Of a stretch of DNA of 64,000 bases, positions 41,861 through 50,711 are shown in pieces. Positions within the stretch are counted from its first letter, which is position 1. Each line of letters begins with the position of its first letter. The position numbers and the translations under genes are program-made. The DNA is from Microbacterium marinum (GTDB lineage Bacteria > Actinomycetota > Actinomycetes > Actinomycetales > Microbacteriaceae): assembly GCF_014204835.1 (NCBI RefSeq), contig NZ_JACHMD010000001.1, positions 496,001 to 560,000 on the forward strand. The letters are read 5' to 3'. Below the pieces are notes generated by a model that saw nothing but the letters and a program-made list of their open reading frames with translations, was not told the DNA's origin and searched no databases.

Positions 41861-42162
41861 CAGCGGTAGCTGTCAGGATCAAGCCCCAAACCGGCGGCGA
41901 TGTCGGACAGCGAACCAGACTGGCCGGCTGCGACGCGCTCGCGAACCTGGTGGGCGATCTCGAGATCCTCGATCACCGGCAGCAGTTCGGCATACAGCTC
42001 GAACGGGATGACGACGCCCTCAGCACGGCGGTGACCGCCGAACACAACGGGCTGCGCCAGGGCACCCTCCGAGCGAAATCGCCGCAGGGCATCCGGTAAG
42101 GCCGCTCGCGCCTCGGAGGTGGGCAGCACGGACAGAATTGGCAGAGCGAATCCGAACGACAT
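41860..42162 (-). CDS. Phd/YefM-like antitoxin
   Basis: A 100-residue protein with an N-terminal Phd-like fold (LPILSVLPTSEARAALPDAL, then VVFGGHRRAEGVVIPFELYA) and an acidic C-terminal helix likely to cap the toxin. ATG 42162 is chosen over the upstream in-frame ATG at 42240 because the fold begins there. TGTACG direct repeats at about 42171 and 42194 may be the autorepression site. Confidence 0.75.
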   Translation of the reverse strand: MSFGFALPILSVLPTSEARAALPDALRRFRSEGALAQPVVFGGHRRAEGVVIPFELYAELLPVIEDLEIAHQVRERVAAGQSGSLSDIAAGLGLDPDSYR

Positions 42163-42492
42163 GGCTCTACTGTACGCGAATTGGTGCAAAAGTTGTACGA
42201 GTTTTTGCGCTGGTAGCTGCTCCGAATTGCTCTCTGTCACGGCGGATCTGAGTCAGGTACTCGAACGAGGCTGCCGCTTAGTGCTTTTCAAGCGTCGGCG
42301 CGGTTCGCATTCGTCCTGGCCCGGATGCTCGGGCTTGCGGGGCGTCGTCCTCGTGCACGAAATCGCAGAGGTTGTCATCATCCTGATACGGCATCCGCGC
42401 GGCCCGCGGGTCAGGACCTCGTCAGGCGGACACACCGACACACTTCCGGGCGAACACTCCTGCAATCGCCCGGTTGATATAGTTTCACCGCC
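42163..42492. other. Gap without a gene
   Basis: 330 bases between the antitoxin and the membrane gene. It holds the presumed toxin-antitoxin promoter (TGTACG repeats, 42171-42200) and a TATAGT -10 box at 42478-42483 for the next gene. The reading frames inside it look like noise. Confidence 0.6.
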
Positions 42493-42912
42493 ATGGTTGG
42501 GATGCCGCTCACGCACGCGACATCAGTAGCCATCACCGCCCGACCGATAACGAAACTCATTACGGTCGCCATCGCAGTCCTCTTGCTGATGGGCGGGATC
42601 CTGGCGATGTCCCATGTGGACGGTGTCGCGGGCACGCCGGTACCCGCGGTGAGCAACGCCTCCCCGTCCTCTACGGAGGCGACCGCATCTCTCACGGCTC
42701 CTTCCGACGACGTTGTTGCGATGACAGTAGGCGTTTGCATCTTCGGCGTGGTTTGCTGCCTGCTTGGATTCGCGTGGCTGCATCGAGTTTTCGCGCTCTT
42801 CGGTCGACGTCGACTCATCGGTTCAACACGACGTGTGCGACTGGCGATCACCCCGCGCCGCGCACACGTCCCGAGGTCGACGCTCGCTCTTCTTTGCATT
42901 GCCCGGATCTGA
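42493..42912 (+). CDS. DUF6153-like two-helix membrane protein
   Basis: A 139-residue protein. Helix 1 (TVAIAVLLLMGGILAMSHV) and helix 2 (MTVGVCIFGVVCCLLGFAWL) flank a Ser/Thr-rich extracellular loop; a basic cytosolic tail follows. The LAMSHV ending of helix 1 and two-helix plan resemble DUF6153 proteins seen near metal resistance genes. TATAGT ends nine bases before the ATG. It precedes the CDF operon by 201 bases. Confidence 0.5.
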   Translation: MVGMPLTHATSVAITARPITKLITVAIAVLLLMGGILAMSHVDGVAGTPVPAVSNASPSSTEATASLTAPSDDVVAMTVGVCIFGVVCCLLGFAWLHRVFALFGRRRLIGSTRRVRLAITPRRAHVPRSTLALLCIARI

Positions 42913-43113
42913 GCACAGTCTCCACCGCCTAATCGGCTGGCACCCGCCTCTTCGCGGCTGCCGCCGGCACCGGCCGCGAGGGTCACGCCGCGGGCGACGA
43001 TGCGTGCTGCTTGTCGGCGACAACTCAGCATGCACCCCATCTGCGCGTTCGCCGGTGGCGGTCGCGTGATGAGTGCCTAGCGAATCCATCTTTCCTGCGA
43101 GAGGAGCGGACAC

Positions 43114-44025
43114 ATGGGAGCAGATCACAGCCATGGGACAGTGCAGGGAGCGCCGCGACGGCGTCTGCTGATCGCTTTCGCGATAACAGGCTCGGTCTTT
43201 GTGATCGAGGTCGTGGGCTCAGTGATCACTGGCAGCCTGGCCCTACTCATCGACGCAGCACACATGCTTACCGATGTCATTGGTTTGGGCCTCGCAGTCA
43301 CCGCGGCCCATCTGATGAATCGTGCCCCGACAGACCGCCACACGTGGGGGCTGCGTCGCGCTGAAGTGTTGGGCGCTTTGACTCAGGCGGCCTTGCTGTT
43401 GGGGGTCGGGTTGTTTGCCCTTGTCGAGGGAATCCGGCGTCTATTTGAACCTCCCGAGATTTCTTCCGGCGCGCTCCTCTTCTTCGGTGTCGTCGGCCTG
43501 GTCGCGAATATCGCTTCATTGCTCGTGCTGCTGAGCGGGCGCAAGAAGAACCTCAACATGCGGGCCGCCTTCCTGGAGGTTCTCAACGATGCGCTGGGGT
43601 CGGTCGGTGTGATCGCCAGCGCAATCGCGATCACAGCATTCGGGTGGTATCAGGCCGACGCGGTCGCAGGAATCCTGATCGCACTGCTCATCATTCCCCG
43701 AACACTAATCCTGCTCCGCACTGCAGGGAGCGTGCTGCTTGAGTCCACCCCACCGGGCCTAAACCTCCAGGACGTGCGTCGGCACCTGCTGGAGCTACCC
43801 CATGTCATCGCCGTCCACGACCTTCACGCATCGCAGGTGTCGACAGACTTGCCGACCCTGACCGCGCATGTGGTGGTGGATGACGGGCTCAACGGCGAGG
43901 AATCCGCGCAGCTGCTGCGGTCACTGCAGGTGTGTGTGAGTGATCACTTCCCGGTCATCATCGAGCACTCGACCTTCCAGATCGAACCCCAATCGCACTT
44001 CGGAGAGCACCGCACCCATGCGTAA
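43114..44025 (+). CDS. Cation diffusion facilitator metal exporter
   Basis: A 303-residue CDF/CzcD transporter of Zn, Cd or Co out of the cell by proton antiport. Six helices; the metal site is in LLIDAAHMLTDVIGLGLAV (helix 2, His/Asp) and AAFLEVLNDALGSVG (helix 5, Asn/Asp), followed by a cytosolic domain with DLHASQVSTDLPTLTAHVVV. A short N-terminal His stretch (GADHSHG) is present. GAGAGGAG precedes the start. It overlaps the next gene by 8 bases, the first of six coupled junctions. Confidence 0.94.
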   Translation: MGADHSHGTVQGAPRRRLLIAFAITGSVFVIEVVGSVITGSLALLIDAAHMLTDVIGLGLAVTAAHLMNRAPTDRHTWGLRRAEVLGALTQAALLLGVGLFALVEGIRRLFEPPEISSGALLFFGVVGLVANIASLLVLLSGRKKNLNMRAAFLEVLNDALGSVGVIASAIAITAFGWYQADAVAGILIALLIIPRTLILLRTAGSVLLESTPPGLNLQDVRRHLLELPHVIAVHDLHASQVSTDLPTLTAHVVVDDGLNGEESAQLLRSLQVCVSDHFPVIIEHSTFQIEPQSHFGEHRTHA

Positions 44026-44371
44026 TAGACACTGTCGGTGGTTCACCGTCACGATGCTCGCCGCGGTAGTCGCCGGATCGGCGATCGTCGCACCGGCTGC
44101 CGCAGCCGAGCCCCGCGAGCTCACCACAGTGCCCCCGACGCCCAAGGCGAGCGGCTCGGAACCAACCCTCAGCCCGTCACCCCCGCCCACTCCCGCGGGA
44201 GACGTACACAACGAACCCAACTCAACCGGCCAAGTCTTGCCGCTCGTAGGACTTGTCAGTGGGGTCGCAATCATTGGCGGCTGTCTGATCGTCGTGGTCA
44301 TGATGGGCCGAGAACGGCGCCGCCGCGATCTCGCCGAACTGGAAACTGGGGAGGGATCCGATGAGCGCTAA
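44018..44371 (+). CDS. Secreted or anchored Pro/Ser-rich protein
   Basis: A 117-residue protein with a signal peptide (residues 1-31, FTVTMLAAVVAGSAIVAPAA), a Pro/Thr/Ser linker and one C-terminal transmembrane helix (LVGLVSGVAIIGGCLIVVVM) before a basic-acidic tail. It starts inside the CDF gene and overlaps lspA by 11 bases. No family is recognised. Confidence 0.65.
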   Translation: MRNRHCRWFTVTMLAAVVAGSAIVAPAAAAEPRELTTVPPTPKASGSEPTLSPSPPPTPAGDVHNEPNSTGQVLPLVGLVSGVAIIGGCLIVVVMMGRERRRRDLAELETGEGSDER

Positions 44372-44897
44372 TCGGCTCCGCCTCGTCGCTCTCGCAGTCA
44401 TCACCGCCGGGCTCACCGTCCTCATTGACCAAGGCACCAAAGCCAACGCATTAAGCGGGTTGAGCCCTAGCGAGCGCATCCCCTTGATTGGGGATCTCCT
44501 CGGTTTGCAGCTGGCTTTCAACGCAGGAGCGTTTCTCTCCTGGGGTTCGAACATGACCTGGGTGCTGACCACGCTCGGCGTGGTCGCGACCGCGCTTCTC
44601 GGTATTGCCGCGTGGCGCTCGCGAACGCCGGGGTGGGCTGTCGGAATGGGGCTCGTCCTCGGCGGTGCGATAGGGAACCTCATTGACAGGCTCTTCTTCT
44701 ACCCCGCGTTCGGTCGCGGCTACGTCATCGACTTCTTGGCGTACGGGAACCTCTTCATCGGAAATCTTGCTGATGTCGCACTCGGTGCCGGTGGAGGTGT
44801 TCTGCTTATCAGCCTGTGGCGGCGACGGCGGCACCACCGGGCGACGGCACAACACGGTGACTCGCACGCACGGGTGCCGGATGAGCGTGCGCTATGA
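44361..44897 (+). CDS. lspA: Lipoprotein signal peptidase II
   Basis: A 178-residue, four-helix aspartyl protease that cleaves prolipoproteins. Conserved blocks: VLIDQGTKANAL, AFNAGAFLSWG, GGAIGNLIDRLF (catalytic Asp about 110) and IDFLAYGNLFIGNLADVALG (catalytic Asp about 138), where FN-AD reads GN-LAD. This is an accessory copy in a metal cluster. The secretory protein before it has no lipobox, so its substrate lies elsewhere. Confidence 0.92.
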   Translation: MSANRLRLVALAVITAGLTVLIDQGTKANALSGLSPSERIPLIGDLLGLQLAFNAGAFLSWGSNMTWVLTTLGVVATALLGIAAWRSRTPGWAVGMGLVLGGAIGNLIDRLFFYPAFGRGYVIDFLAYGNLFIGNLADVALGAGGGVLLISLWRRRRHHRATAQHGDSHARVPDERAL

Positions 44898-45229
44898 CCA
44901 AGAAGCAGCGCACCCCCTCCACCTACCAGCGCAACGCTCTGGCGCCGGCACTCATCGCAGCGGCGGTGTTGTTCCTGGCCCCCACCCTGCTCGAGAGCGA
45001 CTGGTTTACGGTCGTGCGGTTCGTGGTCGCCATCCTCGCGGCGATCGCCGCGTGGTTCGCTTTCCAGGCCCGACAGTGGTGGTGGATCCCAGTGCTCGCG
45101 ACGATCGTCGTGCTCTGGAATCCCATCTTCCCGTTCCCCTTCTCAGGGCCCGTGTGGTCGGCGGCGCAACCGGTCGCCGCGGTTGCGTTCCTCATTGCCG
45201 GTCCACTCATCAAGGTGCGTCGACCGTGA
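44894..45229 (+). CDS. Small four-helix membrane protein
   Basis: A 111-residue protein with a basic start and four hydrophobic helices (ALIAAAVLFLAPTLLES onward, ending AAVAFLIAGPLIKVRRP), compatible with DUF6804. A WNPIFPFPFSGPVW loop with two prolines lies between helices 3 and 4. ATGA overlap with lspA. Function unknown. Confidence 0.65.
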   Translation: MTKKQRTPSTYQRNALAPALIAAAVLFLAPTLLESDWFTVVRFVVAILAAIAAWFAFQARQWWWIPVLATIVVLWNPIFPFPFSGPVWSAAQPVAAVAFLIAGPLIKVRRP

Positions 45230-45327
45230 GATCACGCGAACACCCCAGCGGCACGGCACCGCCGCAGCACGCCCCACCGAGGAGGACAACGAAGCAGTGG
45301 CTGCCGGGGTGGGGGGCCATGCGGTGA
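45226..45327 (+). CDS. Possible 33-residue coupling peptide
   Basis: GTGA overlap with the gene before (45226-45229) and GTGA overlap with the start of the CtaG-like gene (45324-45327) frame a 33-codon, basic, proline-rich frame. It may be only a spacer that keeps ribosomes moving; an alternative start for the next gene at 45297 (after GAGGAGG) would make it unnecessary. Confidence 0.3.
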   Translation: MRSREHPSGTAPPQHAPPRRTTKQWLPGWGAMR

Positions 45328-46265
45328 GCGCTTGGATCCCCGACGCGCCGCCTTCGTTCCTCGCGTTTCTCACTCCCTATCCGCAGCCGTTTCCGGTGCT
45401 TCCGGTCGTCGCGATCGTGCTTGCGGCCGCGTACGTGGCAGGAGTGGTCCGATTGCGGCAGCAGCGGAGACGCTGGTCGGTGGCGCGCGCGGGGTCGTTC
45501 CTGCTGGGATGTGTGATCCTGTTTGTCGTCACCGGTCTGGGTGTCGAGAACTACAGCTACGCACTGTTCTCCGTTTCGATGTTCCAGCAGCTGACCTTGA
45601 TGTTCACCATCCCGCCGCTGCTGATCCTGGGGTCTCCCGGAACGTTGCTTCTGCGCTCGACACCACACCACGGCCTGGGCCTCATCCTCCTTCGACTGGC
45701 GCATGCGGGCCTGCGCAGCAGAGCCGCTCGATGGGCGCTGAGCCCCGCCGTCGCGGTGCCCCTACACCTGTTGGCGTTCTACGGGTTGTACCTCGCCAAA
45801 CTTGCCGACCCGATCCTCACCGTGCCCGGCGGACATCAGCTCCTCGATGTCGCATTTTTGACGGTCGGGGTCCTGTTCACGGTACCGATTCTTTCCAACG
45901 ATCCGCTGCCCTCGCGGATGTCCTACCCGGGCAGGGCTCTCGATCTGTTTGCCGAGGCGGCGCTCCACGCGTTCTTCGGGGTGTTTCTCATGATGAGCAC
46001 CACCCTCCTGGTCGACCGCTTCGCCGCTCCGCCCGCCGCGTGGGGCATTGAACCTCTCGATGATCAGTGGCTGGCAGGTGCACTTGCATGGTCCTACGGC
46101 GAAGGTCCCACGCTTCTCATGCTGATCTACGTCGTGCATCGGTGGTTCCGCGACGACACACGACGCGCCGTCGAAGCCGACCGGCACGCTGACGCGCACG
46201 GGCACGCCGACCTCGACGCGTACAACGAATACCTCACCGCCCTCGCCCGAAAGGACGCCCAATGA
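45324..46265 (+). CDS. CtaG-like cytochrome c oxidase assembly protein
   Basis: A 313-residue, seven-helix caa3_CtaG-type membrane protein. Family marks: LFSVSMFQQLTLMFTIPPLL, ILGSPGTLLLRST, LLDVAFLTVGVLFTVPILSN, and FAEAALHAFFGVFLMMSTTL. In CtaG proteins the His residues near the membrane surface bind copper; several such His are seen (ALHAFF, VVHRWF). The C-terminal tail is rich in His/Asp (ADRHADAHGHADLD), a likely metal ligand patch. GTG 45324 or 45297. Confidence 0.85.
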   Translation: MSAWIPDAPPSFLAFLTPYPQPFPVLPVVAIVLAAAYVAGVVRLRQQRRRWSVARAGSFLLGCVILFVVTGLGVENYSYALFSVSMFQQLTLMFTIPPLLILGSPGTLLLRSTPHHGLGLILLRLAHAGLRSRAARWALSPAVAVPLHLLAFYGLYLAKLADPILTVPGGHQLLDVAFLTVGVLFTVPILSNDPLPSRMSYPGRALDLFAEAALHAFFGVFLMMSTTLLVDRFAAPPAAWGIEPLDDQWLAGALAWSYGEGPTLLMLIYVVHRWFRDDTRRAVEADRHADAHGHADLDAYNEYLTALARKDAQ

Positions 46266-47695
46266 GACGCCGCAACCCGGAGGGACCCCTGCATGTGCCT
46301 GACGTTGACTGCGGGTGCGCCCCCACAGCCGACGAGCTGCGATCGCTCCGCACCATTTCCCGCCGTGGCGTCGTCGGCTTGGCCGCGATAGGAGTCGTGG
46401 TCGGATCGGTGGGGCTGGGCGTAGCGGTACCGGCGTTCGCGGCGAAGTATCCCACGTGGGACGACGTGGAGAAAGCGCGTGCCAATCAGGCCGCAAAGAG
46501 CACTGAGATTGCCCGTATCGAAGGCCTCATCCGCGGCCTCGAACGCGACGTCGACGCGAAACAAGCCGAGGCGGAACGGCTGGGGCAGGAGTATCTGCTC
46601 GCTCTTGAAGCGTTTGAGGATGCCGTCGACCGGGCGCAGACCCTCCAGGATCAGGCTGACGCCGAAACTGCCCGTGCTCGTGAGGCAGCGGCGAAGCTCG
46701 GCGACCTCGCCGCGTTGCAGTACCGCAACGGGAAAAGTGATCCTACCCTCGAACTGTTCTTCTCGGGTTCCGGGGCGGATGCCGACGACCTGCTTGCGCG
46801 TCTCGGCGCCGTCGACAAGCTCGTCGACGCGAATCGTGACGTGTATGCGGACGCCGCCGGCGCACGTGACAGCGCCCAGAGCCTCACCGACCAGGCCAAG
46901 GTCGCGCGCGATGAGCGAGACCGTTTGAAGCTGCAAGCTGAGGAGCGCATGGACGCGGCGCGACAGGCCGCGCAGGCCGCGCAGGCAGCACTCCTCGCGC
47001 AGAGTGAGCACCGGCTCACCCTCGAAGCGCAGCTCTCGGCGCTGCAAGACACCACCGCCAAAACCACTGCCGGATATCGGGCAGGTGTGGTAGCCGAGCG
47101 CAAGCGCCGTGAAGAAGCACAGCGGAAAGCCAGAGAGCAAGCCGCCCAGCGGGCACGCGAGGAAGAACGCCGCCGGCTCGAGGAAGAGGAACGCCGCCGC
47201 CAACAAGCCGCAGCAGGCGGAGGCAGCCAGCCGGGAAGACCCAGTGCCGGTAGCTCACCCGGCGGCCGTCCCGGCTCCGCCGGGTGGGTGCGGCCTGCGC
47301 ACGGAGGGGTGACATCTCCCTTCGGGTCGCGCGGCACAATCTGCAGTAACGGGTACTGCACATCCAGCGGCCACCGCGGACTCGACTTCTCCGCAGGCTG
47401 CGGCGCACCGCTATACGCCGCAGCAGCAGGAACGGTCATCTTTGCCGGGTGGAGTGGTTCTTGGGGCAACTACGTCAAGATTCAACACCGCGACGGCAGC
47501 GTCACCGCCTACGCGCATATCCTCAACGGTGGGTACAACGTCAGCTATGGGCAGACGGTGCGCGCCGGGCAGGTCATCGCCTATGCCGGCACCACCGGAG
47601 CCTCCACCGGATGCCACCTCCATTTCGAGGTATACATCGGCGGGGTGCGGGTCGACCCAGCAGCCTTCCTCCGAGCACGCGGAGTCGGCCTCTGA
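46262..47695 (+). CDS. M23 family metallopeptidase with coiled coil
   Basis: A 477-residue secreted or anchored peptidoglycan endopeptidase. TM or signal helix (residues 40-60, VVGLAAIGVVVGSVGLGVAV), a long coiled coil (75-300; EEERRRLEEEERRRQQAA), then the LytM domain with zinc ligands in SGHRGLDFS and HLHFE and a GASTGCHLHF motif. A four-cysteine start (VDCGCAP) may bind metal. ATGA overlap with the CtaG-like gene. Coiled-coil M23 proteins usually act as cell-division or export hydrolases or activators. Confidence 0.9.
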   Translation: MRRRNPEGPLHVPDVDCGCAPTADELRSLRTISRRGVVGLAAIGVVVGSVGLGVAVPAFAAKYPTWDDVEKARANQAAKSTEIARIEGLIRGLERDVDAKQAEAERLGQEYLLALEAFEDAVDRAQTLQDQADAETARAREAAAKLGDLAALQYRNGKSDPTLELFFSGSGADADDLLARLGAVDKLVDANRDVYADAAGARDSAQSLTDQAKVARDERDRLKLQAEERMDAARQAAQAAQAALLAQSEHRLTLEAQLSALQDTTAKTTAGYRAGVVAERKRREEAQRKAREQAAQRAREEERRRLEEEERRRQQAAAGGGSQPGRPSAGSSPGGRPGSAGWVRPAHGGVTSPFGSRGTICSNGYCTSSGHRGLDFSAGCGAPLYAAAAGTVIFAGWSGSWGNYVKIQHRDGSVTAYAHILNGGYNVSYGQTVRAGQVIAYAGTTGASTGCHLHFEVYIGGVRVDPAAFLRARGVGL

Positions 47696-47957
47696 CAATG
47701 CAACCCTCGACATCGCTAGTCGTACGGAGGCTCCGACGCTCAGTGTCGGTTCCTCTCCTCATCAACTACCGAGCCAAACCGGCGATGGTAGGCGGGGCGC
47801 ACTCCCTCGTCGCCCTGCGGCAGCTGCGTGATGGTGCCACGACTCTGCCAGTTCGAGCAGGCCCACACCCCCGATGGGTCTGCCCGAACCCCTACCCGAT
47901 GCCCGCATGTCAGGCGCCAATAGATCGCACACACCGTCAGAATGATCAGGAGTTTCC

Positions 47958-48629
47958 GTGAAACCTGCAGCAAGAGCCACTATCGTGACGATCGCCGTGG
48001 TCGTTGTCCTCGTCGCACTTGTTGCCGCGATCGCGTTCATCAACCGTCCGGAAGCGCCCACACCCCCGGCCGCGACCGACGGGGCACTCCCCGGGGCTCG
48101 TGCCAATTCCCATGTTCTCGATGACGCCGGGCCCGACGCGCCAACCCTGGTCGAGTTCCTCGACTTCGAATGCGAGGCGTGCGGAGCGTTCTACCCGGTC
48201 GTAGAACAGCTTCGTGAGGAGTACGCCGGGGACATCAATTTCGTGGTCCGGTATTTCCCGCTTCCAGGGCACTTCAACTCGATGAACGCCGCCCTCGCGG
48301 CAGAAGCGGCCGCTCAACAAGACGAGTTCGAAGCCATGCACAGCCGTCTCTTCGAAACCCAAGCTGAATGGGGGGAACTCCGCGAGTCCCGCGCGGAGCT
48401 GTTCCGCAGCTACGCCGAAGACCTCGGCCTCGACATGGATGCCTATGACGCTGCGGTTGCGGACCCGGCAACGCAGCAGCGGGTAGAGGAGGACTTCAAC
48501 GATGGGCAGTACCTTAACGTCACCGGCACTCCCACCTTCTTCCTCGACGGCGAGAAGCTGGAACTCGAGCAACTTTCCGACCTCACCGACGCGCTCGACC
48601 AAGCAACAGGTCGCGCACCGCAGCAATGA
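47958..48629 (+). CDS. Membrane-anchored DsbA-like thioredoxin
   Basis: A 223-residue protein: one helix (10-28, IVTIAVVVVLVALVAAIAF), then a thioredoxin fold with redox pair Cys72-Glu-Ala-Cys75 (FLDFECEACGAFYPVV) and the cis-proline loop TGTPTFFLDG. It would form disulfides outside the membrane. A gap of 262 bases separates it from the M23 gene, so it may have its own promoter; CAGGAG precedes the GTG at 47958. Confidence 0.9.
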   Translation: MKPAARATIVTIAVVVVLVALVAAIAFINRPEAPTPPAATDGALPGARANSHVLDDAGPDAPTLVEFLDFECEACGAFYPVVEQLREEYAGDINFVVRYFPLPGHFNSMNAALAAEAAAQQDEFEAMHSRLFETQAEWGELRESRAELFRSYAEDLGLDMDAYDAAVADPATQQRVEEDFNDGQYLNVTGTPTFFLDGEKLELEQLSDLTDALDQATGRAPQQ

Positions 48630-48640
48630 CGGATTTCTGA

Positions 48641-48877
48641 CGATGCCTCTATGACACCAGTACGAGAGTTTCTCAAACCGCGTCTTTCGTCGAGAGTTAC
48701 CTACAGTTTGAGAAGATTCCCGGCAATCTGATCGTCGATGCATGCGCAGAGGTTGCCCTCATCCTGAGCCGTCATACCGGCGCCGATCGAGTCGCCATAA
48801 GGAGAGCCCTGCGACAAAGTCTCGCCGAATGCGAAGGCTGCAGGCTAATCAGCCTGGAGTTGCTCAGCCGCATTTAG
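48641..48877 (+). other. Gap with inverted repeat and an open frame lacking a start
   Basis: TTCTCAAAC at 48670-48678 is inverted at 48706-48714 (GTTTGAGAA). The frame 48641-48877 is open and reads like protein in part (VESYLQFEKIPGNLIVDA, then ECEGCRLISLELLSRI) but has no ATG or GTG. It may be the 3' remnant of a lost gene. The following 95 bases hold nothing I can name. Confidence 0.35.
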
Positions 48878-48972
48878 ACAGCGCGCCACTCGGCCCCTCA
48901 CCCGTCTCGGGTTGACCGATAATCGACGTTATGTCAGAAGACTGACGCGGCCGCCGCGGTGGGCGTCTCCCC

Positions 48973-49497
48973 TCACTGTTCCGGAAGTACGGAATCGAAC
49001 TTTTCGTTAGCCTTTCTGGACCGCCAGTAGGTGCGCTCGACGGTGGGCATATCTACCCCGAAAGTCTGATCTTCGAAGGGGTGGTGATGCGGTCGCCGAT
49101 CGCCTTCTGCGCCTTCTACAGGCATCAGAAGCGACCCGCTTACGACGATCCGCTGGACTTCGTCCACATCGGCGTCGCGGGGCCCTTTGTAGTTGACCTG
49201 AAGCACCGCGGCGCGCTTCGCGATGCGGGTGCCGTTGGGATTGACGTCATCGACGAGCTGGACCCACTCAGCGACAGTCCGTGAGATGGTCACATCTACT
49301 TCCACCGACTCGCCGGGGTGCAGCTGCTCTCGGAAAGGGTTCATGGACACGCCCCGTGTCCCGATGAACCGAAGTGTTGCCGAGCTCGGCCCATCGTTGC
49401 GTGCCGTGAATGAGTAGGCCGTTTCGATAGAGGTGCCAGCGTCTCGCGGGAGCTTAAAGACGTCGCTATCCGTTGTCGGCCTGCGCACAGTGATCAC
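48973..49497 (-). CDS. Hypothetical protein
   Basis: A 174-residue soluble protein with a beta-rich middle (ETAYSFTARNDGPSSATLRF, HPGESVEVDVTISRT) that could be an immunoglobulin-like fold, and a C-terminal EDQTFGVDMPTVERTYWRSR stretch. GTG 49497 has no ribosome site. I do not recognise a family. GC and neighbours put it at the right edge of accessory region 2. Confidence 0.5.
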   Translation of the reverse strand: MITVRRPTTDSDVFKLPRDAGTSIETAYSFTARNDGPSSATLRFIGTRGVSMNPFREQLHPGESVEVDVTISRTVAEWVQLVDDVNPNGTRIAKRAAVLQVNYKGPRDADVDEVQRIVVSGSLLMPVEGAEGDRRPHHHPFEDQTFGVDMPTVERTYWRSRKANEKFDSVLPEQ

Positions 49498-49608
49498 TCC
49501 GGCTGAGGAGCGTTAGCCGCGAACCGCTCCCAGACGGAGGGACTGCCGGATGCCGCGTGCGAGCGCAACCCCGTCGCGCGGGCGGAGCGGGCGGTGCACG
49601 CTCGGAGC

Positions 49609-49941
49609 ATGAACGACGACGAGAAGCGGCGGATCGCTGACGAGTTCGACGACGCGGTGAACATGACTCCGAAGGAGATCGAGGACTGGCTCGACACCGA
49701 CGAGTCGCGCTCGGTCGGTCAGAAGAACGGTGGCGGCGAGTCGGTCGGGCACGCGTCGGGACGGCGGATCGTGAAGATCCTCCGCACGAAGAAGGCGGAT
49801 CTCACCGACGCCGACTACGCGCACATGAAGAAGGTGCACGGCTACGTCGCCCGCCACGCGAAGCAGCGGCCGAAGGGCGACATCACCCACACCGATTGGC
49901 GGTACTCGCTGATGAACTGGGGAAACGACCCCGAGAAGTGA
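49609..49941 (+). CDS. DUF3140 protein
   Basis: A 110-residue protein with the DUF3140 pattern NMTPKEIEDWLDTDESRSVG, then HASGRRIVKILRTKKADLTD and WRYSLMNWGNDP. Its function is unknown; a DNA-binding role has been proposed for the family because it is small and basic. GTGA overlap with the hydrolase. Confidence 0.9.
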   Translation: MNDDEKRRIADEFDDAVNMTPKEIEDWLDTDESRSVGQKNGGGESVGHASGRRIVKILRTKKADLTDADYAHMKKVHGYVARHAKQRPKGDITHTDWRYSLMNWGNDPEK

Positions 49942-50711
49942 GATCGGATCACGTCACCCGCGAGCTGGAGGTCGAGGGGCTTGCGTTCCGGGTCATCCAT
50001 TCCCCCGCGCCGTCCGCGTCGCGGACCTACGTCCTCGTGCACGGCATCGGTGTCTCGCATCGCTACCTGCGCCGCCTCCACGCGCAGCTCGCGCTCGACG
50101 CCGAGGTGATCTCGGTCGACCTTCCCGGCTTCGGCGGCCTGCCCAAACCGAGCGGCAACCCCGACGTCGCGGGGATGGCTCGCGGCCTTGCTGCCCTTCT
50201 CGATCAGTTGGATCCACGCGACGTCGCGGTCGTGGGCCACTCGATGGGCAGCCAGTGGGTCATCGAGCTGGCCGCACAGCGACCCGACCTCGTCTCGCAC
50301 GTCGTCGCAATGGGGCCGGTGGCCGACGACCGGCATCGGACGCCGCTCGCGCAGGCGCGCGCGCTCGCCGTCGACACGCTCGGCGAGTCACCCGCCGTCA
50401 ATTGGCTCGTGTTCACCGACTACCTGCGCTGCGGCATGCGCTGGTACTCGGCGCAACTGCGCCACATGCTCACCTATCCGATCGAGGATCGGGCGCGATC
50501 GCTCACACGCCCGCTGCTCGTGCTCCGCGGTCAGCGGGATCCGATCGCGGGCCTGGCGTGGTGTCGCCGGCTCAGGGATGCCGCGCAGGACGCCCTCCTC
50601 GTCGAGGTTCCCCGAGGACGCCACGTCGTGCAGGAGCGCGCACCACGCGCCGTCGCGGCCGCGATCGAGGCCTTCGTCGCCTCGCGACCGTCCGCGGGTG
50701 ACGCGCGATGA
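49938..50711 (+). CDS. Alpha/beta hydrolase
   Basis: A 257-residue hydrolase with the oxyanion HGIGVSHRYLRRL, DLPGFGGLPKPSGNP, nucleophile elbow GHSMGSQW (Ser near 101), and acid/base RGQRDPIAGLAW and GRHVVQERAP. It overlaps the DUF3140 and the following hydrolase genes. The substrate is unknown. Confidence 0.88.
   Translation: MRSDHVTRELEVEGLAFRVIHSPAPSASRTYVLVHGIGVSHRYLRRLHAQLALDAEVISVDLPGFGGLPKPSGNPDVAGMARGLAALLDQLDPRDVAVVGHSMGSQWVIELAAQRPDLVSHVVAMGPVADDRHRTPLAQARALAVDTLGESPAVNWLVFTDYLRCGMRWYSAQLRHMLTYPIEDRARSLTRPLLVLRGQRDPIAGLAWCRRLRDAAQDALLVEVPRGRHVVQERAPRAVAAAIEAFVASRPSAGDAR

Noticed and set aside
47740-47973. A minus-strand frame in the gap between the M23 and DsbA-like genes
   Set aside because: It covers the DsbA start, has no ribosome site and no family motif.
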